Source: Candidatus Gastranaerophilales bacterium (GTDB lineage Bacteria > Cyanobacteriota > Vampirovibrionia > Gastranaerophilales > Gastranaerophilaceae). Taken from it: a stretch of DNA of 64,000 nucleotides. The stretch's first letter is position 1, and every line of letters starts with the position of its first letter. Where the stretch lies: contig CALVFT010000001.1 of NCBI GenBank assembly GCA_944326915.1, positions 248,001-312,000 on the forward strand, in the 5' to 3' direction. Shown here in pieces: positions 42,438-50,751 of this stretch. The notes beneath the pieces were generated by a model, which was given only the letters and a program-made list of their open reading frames with translations, searched no databases and was not told where the DNA came from. The position numbers and the translations under genes were made by a program.

Positions 42438-42980
42438 ATGAAATTTGAAGAAAAAACACTCGATACACAACTTGTATATGATGGAAAAATTTTGAAGATA
42501 TACAAGGACAATGTAGAAGTATCTGATGGGCACAAATCTTTCAGAGAGGTGGTAAAACACTCTGGAGGAGTTGTCGTTGTTGCATTGAAAGATGCTGAAA
42601 CTATTTTATTAGTTAAACAATTCAGATACCCGATACAAGAAACTATTCTTGAGCTTCCTGCAGGGAAACTTGAACAAGGTGAAGATCCTTTTGAAGCCGC
42701 AAAAAGAGAACTCGAAGAAGAAACAGGCTATTGTGCAAATAACTGGAGTTCTCTTGGATTTATTTATACATCTCCCGGATACAGCAACGAAAAATTATAT
42801 TTGTACCTAGCTCAGGACCTTAATTTTACGCAGTGTCACCCTGATGAAGGAGAAATTATAGAAAGTTTTGAATACAAAATTAAAGATGTACTAAAAATGA
42901 TTTCGAACAACGAAATTAACGATTCAAAGACTTTATGCGGAATAAATAAATGCATAATCGAAGGAGTTATAAAAGTATGA
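42438..42980 (+). CDS. Nudix hydrolase, ADP-ribose pyrophosphatase-like
   Basis: A 180-residue enzyme. The Nudix box runs from G76 to Y98 with E82, R90-E91-L92 and E94-E95 in place. The N-terminal strands and the SPGYSNEKLYLYLAQDL motif after the box fit the ADP-ribose diphosphatase (NudF/YqkG) group. GGAGAG precedes the start. Its TGA overlaps the ATG of the next gene (ATGA, 42977-42980), so the two are coupled. Confidence 0.92.
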   Translation: MKFEEKTLDTQLVYDGKILKIYKDNVEVSDGHKSFREVVKHSGGVVVVALKDAETILLVKQFRYPIQETILELPAGKLEQGEDPFEAAKRELEEETGYCANNWSSLGFIYTSPGYSNEKLYLYLAQDLNFTQCHPDEGEIIESFEYKIKDVLKMISNNEINDSKTLCGINKCIIEGVIKV

Positions 42981-43774
42981 TTAAGCTTATCGCAACTGAT
43001 ATTGACGGTACAATACTGAAACCGGATTTTGAATTTTCTCCAAAGTTAAAAGAATGTGTAAAAAAACTTACACAAAATGGAATAAAAGTTGTACTTGTCA
43101 CAGGACGTATGCACAAAGCTACGACTTTTCTTGCAAAAGAATTAGGTATAGACACACCTGTTGTATCGTATCAGGGTGGAATGATTAAAGATAACTGCGA
43201 AAAAGGAAAAGTTCACTACAGAAAAGATCTTGATTCGCAAAAAGCTAAAGAAATTTTAAAATGGGCTAAAGCTAATAACATCCACATAAATTTGTACATG
43301 GATGATATTTTATATGTAGAAGAAGACAACGACACAATAAAAAAATATACTGATGCAAGATTCATTGAATATAAGGTGTGCAATTTTGATGACCTTGAAA
43401 TAAAAAATGTAAATAAAGTTCTTGCAATAAAATACGGTGATGCACAAACTGTAACAGATTGGGTAAATTATCTAAGTGAAAAATATCCTGACCTATATAT
43501 AGTCAAATCTACACCGTACTTTTGCGAAATTTCACATAAAGATGCAAGAAAATCTTGTGCTGTAGAATATCTTTGTAAAGAATGGGGAATTTGCAAAGAT
43601 GAAGTTCTCGCAATCGGTGATCAAAATAATGATATTGAACTGCTTAAAGCTGGTGGTATAAAAGTCGCAATGGGAAATGCAACAGAAGAGTTAAAAGCAT
43701 GCGCTGACTTTGTTACTGACACAGTAGACAATGACGGTTGGGTAAAAGCTGTAGAAAAATTCTGTAAAAATTAG
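42977..43774 (+). CDS. Cof-type HAD phosphatase
   Basis: A 265-residue hydrolase of HAD subfamily IIB. Motif I is ATDIDGTILKPDFEFSP (with the second Asp two residues on), motif II is VLVTGRMHK, the large C2 cap follows, and motif IV is AIGDQNNDIELLKAGGIKVAMGNA. Such enzymes dephosphorylate sugar phosphates or flavin and pyridoxal phosphates. The frame opens at 42950, but ATG 42977 has AAGGAG upstream and couples to the Nudix gene. Confidence 0.93.
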   Translation: MIKLIATDIDGTILKPDFEFSPKLKECVKKLTQNGIKVVLVTGRMHKATTFLAKELGIDTPVVSYQGGMIKDNCEKGKVHYRKDLDSQKAKEILKWAKANNIHINLYMDDILYVEEDNDTIKKYTDARFIEYKVCNFDDLEIKNVNKVLAIKYGDAQTVTDWVNYLSEKYPDLYIVKSTPYFCEISHKDARKSCAVEYLCKEWGICKDEVLAIGDQNNDIELLKAGGIKVAMGNATEELKACADFVTDTVDNDGWVKAVEKFCKN

Positions 43775-43799
43775 TAGGTATAAAATTTATAGGTAAAAT
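43771..43799 (+). promoter_or_regulatory. Candidate leaderless promoter of ispF
   Basis: TTAGTA (43771-43776), 17 bp, TAAAAT (43794-43799), then AAAATT and ATG 43806. The -35 is weak. There is no SD. Confidence 0.45.
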
Positions 43800-43805
43800 A
43801 AAATT

Positions 43806-44282
43806 ATGTATAGAATTGGATTAGGATACGATATTCACAAATTGACAGAGGGACGAGATTTAATTATCGGCGGTGTAAAAATTACTCATGAAAAAGGGCT
43901 TCTAGGACATTCAGATGCTGATGTATTAATTCACACAATAATTGATGCAATGCTTGGAGCACTTGCACTAGCTGATATTGGAACTCTTTTCCCTGACACT
44001 GATCCTAAGTATAAAAATATTGATAGCACAATACTTTTAAAACACGTGTATGAACTAATTCAAACAAAAGGCTATGCAATCGAAAATATCGACAGCAACA
44101 TAATTGCTCAACGCCCGAAAATGATGCCTTATATTCCAAAAATGAAAGAAACTCTTTGTCAAATCTTAAATATTGAAGAAGATAGACTTTCAATAAAAGC
44201 AAAAACCAACGAAAAAATGGATGCAGTAGGTCAAGAACAAGCTATCCAAGCAAATGCATCAGTTCTTTTGAAAAAAATATAA
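43806..44282 (+). CDS. ispF: 2-C-methyl-D-erythritol 2,4-cyclodiphosphate synthase
   Basis: A 158-residue enzyme of the MEP isoprenoid pathway. GYDIHKL (metal D8 and H10), GLLGHSDADVLIHTIIDAMLGALALADIGTLFPD (His metal ligand) and KAKTNEKMDAVGQEQAIQANASVLL are the family motifs. The length is standard. It ends 2 nt before the AlkD-like gene. Confidence 0.96.
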   Translation: MYRIGLGYDIHKLTEGRDLIIGGVKITHEKGLLGHSDADVLIHTIIDAMLGALALADIGTLFPDTDPKYKNIDSTILLKHVYELIQTKGYAIENIDSNIIAQRPKMMPYIPKMKETLCQILNIEEDRLSIKAKTNEKMDAVGQEQAIQANASVLLKKI

Positions 44283-44284
44283 TT

Positions 44285-44974
44285 ATGAATATCAATGAGC
44301 AAATTAAACAACAAATTCTTAATGCGGCAGAACAAAATTACCAAAAATTTTCTGCTTCACTTATTCCTAACATAAATAATGTTGCTGGAGTAAGAATTCC
44401 TAAACTTAGAAGTATTGCAAAAGATTTCTACAAAAAATATAAAGATGATTGCCTAATTCCTTTTGATGCAGAATATATGGAAGAAATTATGGTACGAGGT
44501 ATCATCATCGGACTTTTGAAAAAAACTTCTGATGAGATGTTAAATATAATAAAAGATTTCATTCCTCTAATAGACAACTGGGCTGTGTGCGATATTTTTT
44601 GTGGCGGGCTTAAATTTACACAAAAAAATAAAGAAAAGGTCTGGGAATTCATCTATCCATATCTAAATTCAAAAAAAGAATATGAAATAAGATTTGCTCT
44701 TGTAATGTTGCTTTCATACTTTGTTGAAGAAAAGTACCTCACAAAAATATTTGCAATTTTAGATAGATTTAGTCATGAAGGGTACTACGCGCGTATGGCT
44801 GCAGCATGGTTGCTATCCATCTGTTATGTAAACTATCCTGAAATAACAGAAAAATATTTACTTAAATCAAAACTTGATAACTGGACTTACAATAAGTCAA
44901 TACAAAAAATTTGTGAATCATTAAGAGTAGACAAAGAAACTAAAACAAAACTTAAAACTTTTAAACGAAAATAA
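44285..44974 (+). CDS. DNA alkylation repair (AlkD-like) protein
   Basis: A 229-residue HEAT-like protein of the AlkD/AlkC fold. The motif AGVRIPKLRSIAKDFYKK opens the first repeat, and FIPLIDNWAVCDIFCGGLKF holds the conserved Trp-Asp pair region. YEIRFALVMLLSYFV and YYARMAAAWLLSICYV follow. AlkD removes positively charged alkylated bases without base flipping, but many members of this fold have no proven activity. It starts 2 nt after the ispF stop with no SD, so it depends on coupled translation. Confidence 0.87.
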   Translation: MNINEQIKQQILNAAEQNYQKFSASLIPNINNVAGVRIPKLRSIAKDFYKKYKDDCLIPFDAEYMEEIMVRGIIIGLLKKTSDEMLNIIKDFIPLIDNWAVCDIFCGGLKFTQKNKEKVWEFIYPYLNSKKEYEIRFALVMLLSYFVEEKYLTKIFAILDRFSHEGYYARMAAAWLLSICYVNYPEITEKYLLKSKLDNWTYNKSIQKICESLRVDKETKTKLKTFKRK

Positions 44975-45003
44975 TTTACAAGTTAAATTTGATGTGACAT
45001 AAT
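44975..45003 (+). promoter_or_regulatory. Promoter of the cation exporter, leaderless layout
   Basis: TTTACA (44975-44980), 17 bp, CATAAT (44998-45003), then AACTCTT and ATG 45011. There is no SD. Confidence 0.6.
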
Positions 45004-45010
45004 AACTCTT

Positions 45011-45919
45011 ATGAAAATAGCGTTTCAAAAAAAACTGGCAGCAGGTCTATCTATTACATCTAATGGAATAATCATTGTACTTAAATTAATTGCAGGAGTA
45101 ATATCAGGCAGTATCAGTATTATTTCTGAAGCAATACATTCTTTAAGTGACTTTTTAGCTTCTGTTTTGACGTTCTTTGCAGTTATGAGATCTTCTGAAC
45201 CTGCAGATGCTGAACACCCTTTTGGTCACGGAAAATATGAAGATATGTCAGGTTTTATAGAAGGCGGATTAATTATTTTTGCAGCTTTTTTCATTATCTA
45301 TGAAGCTATAAAAAAACTTACTTCTGGGCACAACATGGAAGTTGAAACGACTTTAGGTATAAGTGTTATGCTTTTTGCAGTAATTGCAAATTACCTTGTA
45401 AGTTCATACTTATTTTATATTGCAAAAAAATCAAACTCAATATCTTTATTTGCAGATGCAGAACACCTGAGAACAGATATATATTCATCAGTTGGTGTAC
45501 TAGTCGGATTGGTATTGATTAAAGTTACAGGCATTTATATTCTTGACCCTATTATCGCAATATTAGTAGCATTAATTATTCTAAAAGCAGGTTATTCTAT
45601 TTCAAAAGATACGTTAAACAATCTCCTTGACGGAACTTTACCAACAGATGACTTAGAGCAAATTGAAAATATAATAAACGGATATGAAAAATGTATTTTA
45701 GGACACAGAAGTATTAAAGGCAGACGAGTTGGCCCTGACAAAGATATTGAAATGACACTTCTTTTCCCTAAAGATATGACAATTGCAGAATGTCATGATA
45801 TTTGCGATGAGATTGAGGATTTAATCCAACAAAAACTCGGTTCTTCTACAATAATTATTCACGCAGAACCCGAAAATTGCGAAAAATGTAATCGTAAATG
45901 TAACAAATTGGATAAATAA
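45011..45919 (+). CDS. Cation diffusion facilitator (metal exporter)
   Basis: A 302-residue CDF transporter exporting Zn, Fe, Mn or similar ions in exchange for protons. It has six spans. The metal site in span 2 is SEAIHSLSDFLAS (H and D), and HPFGHGKYEDMSG is the usual loop. Span 5 carries the second pair (FADAEHLRTDIYSS). The cytoplasmic ferredoxin-like domain is 205-302 and ends with CEKCNRKC, a possible metal site. Metal preference is not clear. The message is probably leaderless. Confidence 0.93.
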   Translation: MKIAFQKKLAAGLSITSNGIIIVLKLIAGVISGSISIISEAIHSLSDFLASVLTFFAVMRSSEPADAEHPFGHGKYEDMSGFIEGGLIIFAAFFIIYEAIKKLTSGHNMEVETTLGISVMLFAVIANYLVSSYLFYIAKKSNSISLFADAEHLRTDIYSSVGVLVGLVLIKVTGIYILDPIIAILVALIILKAGYSISKDTLNNLLDGTLPTDDLEQIENIINGYEKCILGHRSIKGRRVGPDKDIEMTLLFPKDMTIAECHDICDEIEDLIQQKLGSSTIIIHAEPENCEKCNRKCNKLDK

Positions 45920-45954
45920 TAACGAATTGTAAAAATATACTTTTAAAAATTATA

Positions 45955-46001
45955 TTTTTTAAGTATGCTTAGCGTGTGTGCAAACACGCTTACTTAAAAA
46001 A
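45955..46001 (+). other. Long hairpin before the phosphate genes
   Basis: AGCGTGT (45971-45977) pairs with ACACGCT (45984-45990). Outside it TTTTTTAAGTA (45955-45965) pairs with TACTTAAAAAA (45991-46001), leaving TGCTT as a bulge. It ends 5 nt before AAGGAG of the DUF47 gene. It may be a terminator of the exporter gene or a leader structure controlling phosphate uptake. Confidence 0.6.
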
Positions 46002-46018
46002 ATATAAGGAGAATATGC

Positions 46019-46660
46019 ATGCCTAAATTTAATTTAATGTCTTACATTATGCCACCGGAAGACAAAATGTTTTTTACCCTATTTCAAGACAGCGCAGAAA
46101 TATGTAAAGAATCTGCTAAATTGTATAACGAGGTACTTGAAACAAAGTTAACTGATGAACAGAAAGAATGTGCTTTAAAATATAGAAAAAAAGGAAAATT
46201 ATCTTACAAAACCGTACTTAAACAACTCAATAAAAGTTTTATAACCCCAATTGAACGAGAAGATATTCAATACATAGCTGTTCAGTTAAACAAAATAAAT
46301 AAAAAAATCGTAAAAGCTTGTCTTAACTTGGAAGTGTATCATTTGACAGAATATACTCCGGAAATGAAAGAACAAGCTTTAACTTTGTTAAATGCCACAG
46401 AACAAATGGGTGAAATTATCAAAAAGTTTAAAAAAGTCAGCGATGTCGATGATATAACAAAATCAAATATTGCAATGAAAGAACTTGAAACACACGGAGA
46501 TGAAGTTCATTTAAAAGCCATGAGAGAACTATTCTCAGGGAAATTTGATGCACTGGATGTAATCAAACTAAGAGATATGTATAAAGAAATTGAAAATGCT
46601 CTTGATGCTTGTTTCAATGTTTCAGATACTATTTTGAATGTTGTACTAAAACAATCATAA
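46019..46660 (+). CDS. DUF47/PhoU-like accessory protein of Pit
   Basis: A 213-residue all-helical protein of the DUF47 family, with the PhoU-like pattern MPPEDKMFFTLFQDSAEICKESAKLYNEVL, helical repeats, and DMYKEIENALDACFNVSDTILNVVLK at the end. DUF47 proteins are commonly paired with Pit transporters and are thought to gate them. AAGGAG precedes the start. The pit gene begins 36 nt after its stop. Confidence 0.9.
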   Translation: MPKFNLMSYIMPPEDKMFFTLFQDSAEICKESAKLYNEVLETKLTDEQKECALKYRKKGKLSYKTVLKQLNKSFITPIEREDIQYIAVQLNKINKKIVKACLNLEVYHLTEYTPEMKEQALTLLNATEQMGEIIKKFKKVSDVDDITKSNIAMKELETHGDEVHLKAMRELFSGKFDALDVIKLRDMYKEIENALDACFNVSDTILNVVLKQS

Positions 46661-46695
46661 TTTATTTATAAAAATATAAAAGGAAATTATTTTTT

Positions 46696-47718
46696 ATGAC
46701 AATTACAATAATACTTTTAATATCAGTAATCGCTGTAGCTCTGGCTTTTGAATTCATAAACGGTTTTCATGATTGTGCCAATGCTATTGCAACTGTTGTA
46801 TCGACAAAAGTGCTGTCACCTAAACAAGCTGTACTATTTGGTGCGAGCCTTGAATTTATCGGAGCTCTAACTGGCACACATGTTGCAAAAACAATCGGAG
46901 CAGGCATAGTAAATGCTGATATGATTACACTTACTGTAATATTTTGTGCATTATCAGCTGCTGTATTATGGAATTTATTTACTTGGTGGCTTGGTTTACC
47001 TTCCAGCTCATCACATGCGCTAATTGGAGGTCTACTGGGTGCTACTATTGTAAAAGCAGGAGTCGATGCAATACATATACAAACACTAATGGATAAAGTT
47101 ATAATCCCTATGTTCACATCTCCTGTTCTTGGTTTTTGCGTAGGATTTACGCTAATGCTGCTTATTGCTTGGGTAGTTATTTTACTAAAAGAAGGTCCTC
47201 AAAAAGTTAATAATCAATTCAGGAAGTTACAGTTACTTTCATCAGGACTTATGGCACTAAGTCACGGTTCTAATGATGCACAAAAAACTATGGGGATAAT
47301 TACTCTCGCTCTGCTCGCAGGAGGAGTATTGCATAAAAGTCCAACCGGTGATTTTGAAATTCCTATATATGTAATCATTACTTGTGCACTTACAATGGCT
47401 GCTGGAACTATGAATGGCGGATGGAAAATTATTAAAACAATGGGACATAAAATTATTAAACTAAAACCAATCCATGGTTTTGCTGCCGAAACCTCTGCAG
47501 CAGGTTTAATTTTGACAGCTTCTCATTTTGGAATTCCACTCAGCACAACCCACGTAATCTCTACAGCAATCATGGGAGTAGGATCAACTTTCCATGCACA
47601 TGCAGTAAAATGGAGAGTGGTAGGCAACATAGTTATTGCTTGGGTAGTGACAATTCCTGCTTGTATGCTTTTATCGTCAATAATTTATTATTGCATATAT
47701 CACTTTTTAGTTAAATAA
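46696..47718 (+). CDS. pit: Inorganic phosphate transporter, Pit family
   Basis: A 340-residue multi-span transporter moving phosphate with H+ or as a metal-phosphate complex. Both copies of the family signature are visible: GFHDCANAIATVVST near the start and GLMALSHGSNDAQKTMG near residue 178. GLPSSSSHALIGGL and IPLSTTHVISTAIMG are the substrate-loop repeats. About 10 spans. It forms a two-gene unit with the DUF47 protein. AAAAGGAAA precedes the start. Confidence 0.95.
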   Translation: MTITIILLISVIAVALAFEFINGFHDCANAIATVVSTKVLSPKQAVLFGASLEFIGALTGTHVAKTIGAGIVNADMITLTVIFCALSAAVLWNLFTWWLGLPSSSSHALIGGLLGATIVKAGVDAIHIQTLMDKVIIPMFTSPVLGFCVGFTLMLLIAWVVILLKEGPQKVNNQFRKLQLLSSGLMALSHGSNDAQKTMGIITLALLAGGVLHKSPTGDFEIPIYVIITCALTMAAGTMNGGWKIIKTMGHKIIKLKPIHGFAAETSAAGLILTASHFGIPLSTTHVISTAIMGVGSTFHAHAVKWRVVGNIVIAWVVTIPACMLLSSIIYYCIYHFLVK

Positions 47719-47746
47719 TAACTTTTTTATAGTGAATATTTTATAC

Positions 47747-48430
47747 TTAATTCCGTTTCTTTTCTACATGGAACGGAGTTTCGTATTTTAGCATTGATTT
47801 TTTTATATTATCCAACTCCTTTTCAAGTCTTCTAAAGAATTTAGCATTTTTTTGTTTTGTTAGTTTTGGAGATTTAATCATTCCCCATAATTCACCACCG
47901 CTTAATTTTTTATTTCCTAGCCCACAATACTCTTTAAATAGAATTAAATAGGCTTTTACATATGGTAATTGCTGTTCTGCTGAAAGTTTTTTCAATTTTT
48001 CAACTGTAATATCTTTTTTTAAGCCCTCTGCACGACCTTCTTTAATAGCATCTTTTATCGCAGCTTTCAATGAAGGTTCGTAAAATTGTATAAGACCATG
48101 ATATTTTTTGTTTCCACTAGTTTTTTTAGGATTAAGCTCTGATTCCCCATACATAAGAGCAACCAAATCCTCTGGGTCACATTTTACTTCTTTTGAAATA
48201 TTCACTACTTCTTTGAAAAAAGCTGGTGTTAATTTGGGATTAGCATTTTTCCAAACATCATATAATTGTTTGTCCTTTGTTTTTGGAGATTCTTCCTTTT
48301 TTACTGAAGTAATTGAATTACTATTAGCTCCAAACAAAGAAATATTATCAAATCCTGAAGCCTTTACATCTGCAAAGCTATAAGGACAAGATTTACCAAT
48401 CATAATGTCACTGGAAATTTTTTCAAACAT
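47747..48430 (-). CDS. Lysozyme-like (SLT) domain protein
   Basis: A 227-residue protein. The segment EDLVALMYGESELNP contains the likely catalytic E96, followed by GNKKYHGLIQFYEPSLKAAI (the G-L-x-Q motif of lytic transglycosylases). Residues 55-90 are the first helix, and 1-50 are a Ser/Asn-rich leader with SLFG (31-34). It has no signal peptide, which is odd for a wall enzyme. A helper system or a phage-like tail role is possible. It is convergent with pit. Confidence 0.75.
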   Translation of the reverse strand: MFEKISSDIMIGKSCPYSFADVKASGFDNISLFGANSNSITSVKKEESPKTKDKQLYDVWKNANPKLTPAFFKEVVNISKEVKCDPEDLVALMYGESELNPKKTSGNKKYHGLIQFYEPSLKAAIKDAIKEGRAEGLKKDITVEKLKKLSAEQQLPYVKAYLILFKEYCGLGNKKLSGGELWGMIKSPKLTKQKNAKFFRRLEKELDNIKKSMLKYETPFHVEKKRN

Positions 48431-48524
48431 AATTATTCCTCAATATACTTCTATGAGAGTATATACGGAAACAATTCCCAAAACTTTAATATTTTAAACG
48501 TAATTGATATAATTCTTAGCAAAA

Positions 48525-49439
48525 CTAGTGAATAATTGTTTTCCCAAGCTTTGAAACAGTTTCAATATCCTCTTGTGGAGCTTTTCCAACAGTGGTTAGA
48601 TAATTCCCGACCATTATACCTTCAACACAAGTTTTTAAAGCTTTTTCCTGATTTTCTTCACTCAAACGCATTCTACCGCCACAAAAACGAAGAACTGATT
48701 TTGGATTGGCAATCTTAAAGATAGCTAAAGTTCTCAGAATATTCTCTTCATCAATTTTATCAAAATAGTTTTCAAAAGGGGTTTCAGGAATTGGCATCAA
48801 GATATTTATTGGAATAGAATCAGGTTGGATTTCAGCTAACTCCAAAGCCATTTCTACCCGTTGTTCAACACTCTCTCCCATTCCTAAAATGACACCACAG
48901 CACAACTCCATACCATATTTTTTCACTAATTTACAAGTATTTAATCTATCATCCCAACTATGAGTAGTACATACTTCAGGGTAATATGATTTTGATGTAT
49001 TTATATTGTGATGAAAACGTTTAAGTCCAACTTGAGAAAGACGTTGAGCTTGTTCTTCGTTCAAAATACCTATTGATGCACAACTTTTGAGACCGTCTAT
49101 TTTATTGACTTCTTTAATCATTTCAAGCATTTTATCAAAATCACTTTCATCAGGAGTCTTGCCTGATGTGACAATTGCAAAGCGAGATGCAAGATGTGAT
49201 TTTGCTTCCTGCGCAACTTTTTTTACTTCATCAATATCTACAAGAGGATAGGATTCTATATTTGTACAATAGTGTGAACTTTGCGCGCAATATTTACAAT
49301 TTTGTGAACATTTTCCGTTTCTTGCATTGATTAGGGAACAAAATTCAACATTATCTGACACATATTTAGATGAAATTGATAACAATTCGTCTAATTCTAG
49401 ATTATATAACCTTAATAGTTCATCTTTATCTATTTTCAT
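48525..49439 (-). CDS. bioB: Biotin synthase
   Basis: A 304-residue radical SAM enzyme that inserts sulfur into dethiobiotin. The 4Fe-4S cluster cysteines are C44, C48 and C51 (GKCSQNCKYCAQS). The Cys residues in the 90-190 region (LKSCASIGIL, VCTTHSWDD, MELCCGVILGMGES) and the Arg in LRFCGGR fit the second, sulfur-donating cluster. The frame extends to 49478, but GGAGG supports ATG 49439. No other bio gene is near. A shared palindrome lies upstream at 49477-49494. Confidence 0.95.
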   Translation of the reverse strand: MKIDKDELLRLYNLELDELLSISSKYVSDNVEFCSLINARNGKCSQNCKYCAQSSHYCTNIESYPLVDIDEVKKVAQEAKSHLASRFAIVTSGKTPDESDFDKMLEMIKEVNKIDGLKSCASIGILNEEQAQRLSQVGLKRFHHNINTSKSYYPEVCTTHSWDDRLNTCKLVKKYGMELCCGVILGMGESVEQRVEMALELAEIQPDSIPINILMPIPETPFENYFDKIDEENILRTLAIFKIANPKSVLRFCGGRMRLSEENQEKALKTCVEGIMVGNYLTTVGKAPQEDIETVSKLGKTIIH

Positions 49440-49476
49440 AAATCCTCCAAGATATCTTAGCTTATGGTACAACGCC

Positions 49477-49507
49477 AATTGACTAAAGTCAATTCATATG
49501 CTAGAAT
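49477..49507. promoter_or_regulatory. Palindrome and divergent promoters of bioB and the zinc-ribbon gene
   Basis: AATTGACT-AA-AGTCAATT (49477-49494) is a perfect inverted repeat. Its two TTGACT boxes act as -35 for opposite directions: forward with TAGAAT (49502-49507) after 17 bp, reverse with a weak TACCAT (49469-49464) after 17 bp. Confidence 0.6.
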
Positions 49508-49531
49508 TTAAGCACAAATTAGAGGTGAAAT

Positions 49532-50278
49532 ATGTTCTGTCCTAATTGCGGAAAACAAGTTAAAGATAATGATAATTTTTGCAGATACTGCGGTGCAAAT
49601 CTAAAAGAAGAAGATTCTATGGTGCATTCATATGTTGAAAGTACTCCAAAAATTGAATCTGTAAATGATTATCAACATGATAAACAAACAAATTCTGATA
49701 GTTATGAAAATTATGAAAATATTTATCATAACGAAGAAAATAATAGGAATTTTGATAATCAAGAAGATGTTCAAAAAGAAGATATTGAAATTCCTGAGTA
49801 TGATTTTCCAAAAGAGGATTCAGAAGAACTTGTTTTATATGATGTACAAAAACATTTTATGGCTCTTTTTTGGCCAATCGTCCTTACGCCTGTGTTTTTT
49901 GTCTATTTTTGGCAAATTTTCTTGAATACACACAGCTTTTTTAGCTGGGTGGTAGCGTTTGCTATTTTGACACCAATTGTATATCCAATTTTGAGATATT
50001 CATCTGATAAAATTATTATTACAACAAAATATATGCGTATTCAGACAGGAATTATAAAAAAACAAGAAATAAATATTCCACTTAGACGTGTAAGTCAATT
50101 GGTACTTGAACAAACTACTGTTGGCAGAATATTAAATTATGGAACACTTGTTTTTAAATCAAGCCTTCCTGACAGAGATACAGAAGTTTATGGATATATC
50201 AAAGATTTTGACGAATTCGCAGGGATTATTGACAACCCCGTTGAATTCGTTAGAGAATCTTTAAATGATGGATATTAA
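49532..50278 (+). CDS. Zinc-ribbon and bacterial PH domain membrane protein
   Basis: A 248-residue protein. Residues 1-22 are a zinc ribbon (C3, C6, C17, C20). Residues 28-105 are an acidic, Asn-rich disordered linker. Two spans lie at about 112-130 and 136-152. Residues 155-240 are a YdbS-like bacterial PH domain (SSDKIIITTKYMRIQTGIIKKQEINIPLRRVSQLVLEQTTVGRILNYGTLVF). The fold is clear and the function unknown. AGAGGTG precedes the start. It is divergent from bioB. Confidence 0.85.
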   Translation: MFCPNCGKQVKDNDNFCRYCGANLKEEDSMVHSYVESTPKIESVNDYQHDKQTNSDSYENYENIYHNEENNRNFDNQEDVQKEDIEIPEYDFPKEDSEELVLYDVQKHFMALFWPIVLTPVFFVYFWQIFLNTHSFFSWVVAFAILTPIVYPILRYSSDKIIITTKYMRIQTGIIKKQEINIPLRRVSQLVLEQTTVGRILNYGTLVFKSSLPDRDTEVYGYIKDFDEFAGIIDNPVEFVRESLNDGY

Positions 50279-50280
50279 TA

Positions 50281-50736
50281 TTACAAGTTTTCAAGTACTT
50301 CGTCAACGTGGCCTTTCACTTTGACTTTAGTCCAAGTCTTTTCAACATCACCATGTTCGTTAATTAGGTATGTTGAACGGATTATTCCCATGTATTTTTT
50401 ACCATACATACTCTTTTCGCCCCAAGCTCCAAAAAATTCAGCCAATTTATGCTCAGGATCTGAAAGAAGTGTAAAATTAAGTCCATGATTTTCTTGAAAC
50501 TTGTGATGACTTTTTATACTATCAGGGCTGACTCCTACTACTTGAGCTTTCGCAGTCCAACGATTTAAATTATCTCTAAAATCACAAGCTTCTTGTGTAC
50601 AACCTGATGTGTTATCTTTTGGATAAAAATACAAAATTGTTTTTTGACCTTCAAAATCTGCAAGAGAGTACTCTTTTTCATTCCCTTCTGCATCAATACC
50701 TTGAAGTTTAATATTTGAAATTTCCTTTATATTCAT
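50281..50736 (-). CDS. bcp: Thioredoxin-dependent thiol peroxidase (BCP)
   Basis: A 151-residue peroxiredoxin. Peroxidatic C46 is in PKDNTSGCTQEACDF and resolving C51 lies five residues on, the atypical 2-Cys arrangement of BCP. FGAWGEKSMYGKKYMGIIRSTYLI is the family motif. It reduces H2O2 and lipid peroxides using thioredoxin. AAGGAG precedes the start. It lies 15 nt after the amidase gene and forms an operon with it. Confidence 0.95.
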   Translation of the reverse strand: MNIKEISNIKLQGIDAEGNEKEYSLADFEGQKTILYFYPKDNTSGCTQEACDFRDNLNRWTAKAQVVGVSPDSIKSHHKFQENHGLNFTLLSDPEHKLAEFFGAWGEKSMYGKKYMGIIRSTYLINEHGDVEKTWTKVKVKGHVDEVLENL

Positions 50737-50751
50737 AAATTTTCTCCTTTT

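Noticed and set aside
47747-48430. Phage endolysin
   Set aside because: The lysozyme-like motif is present, but no holin or other phage gene lies near it.
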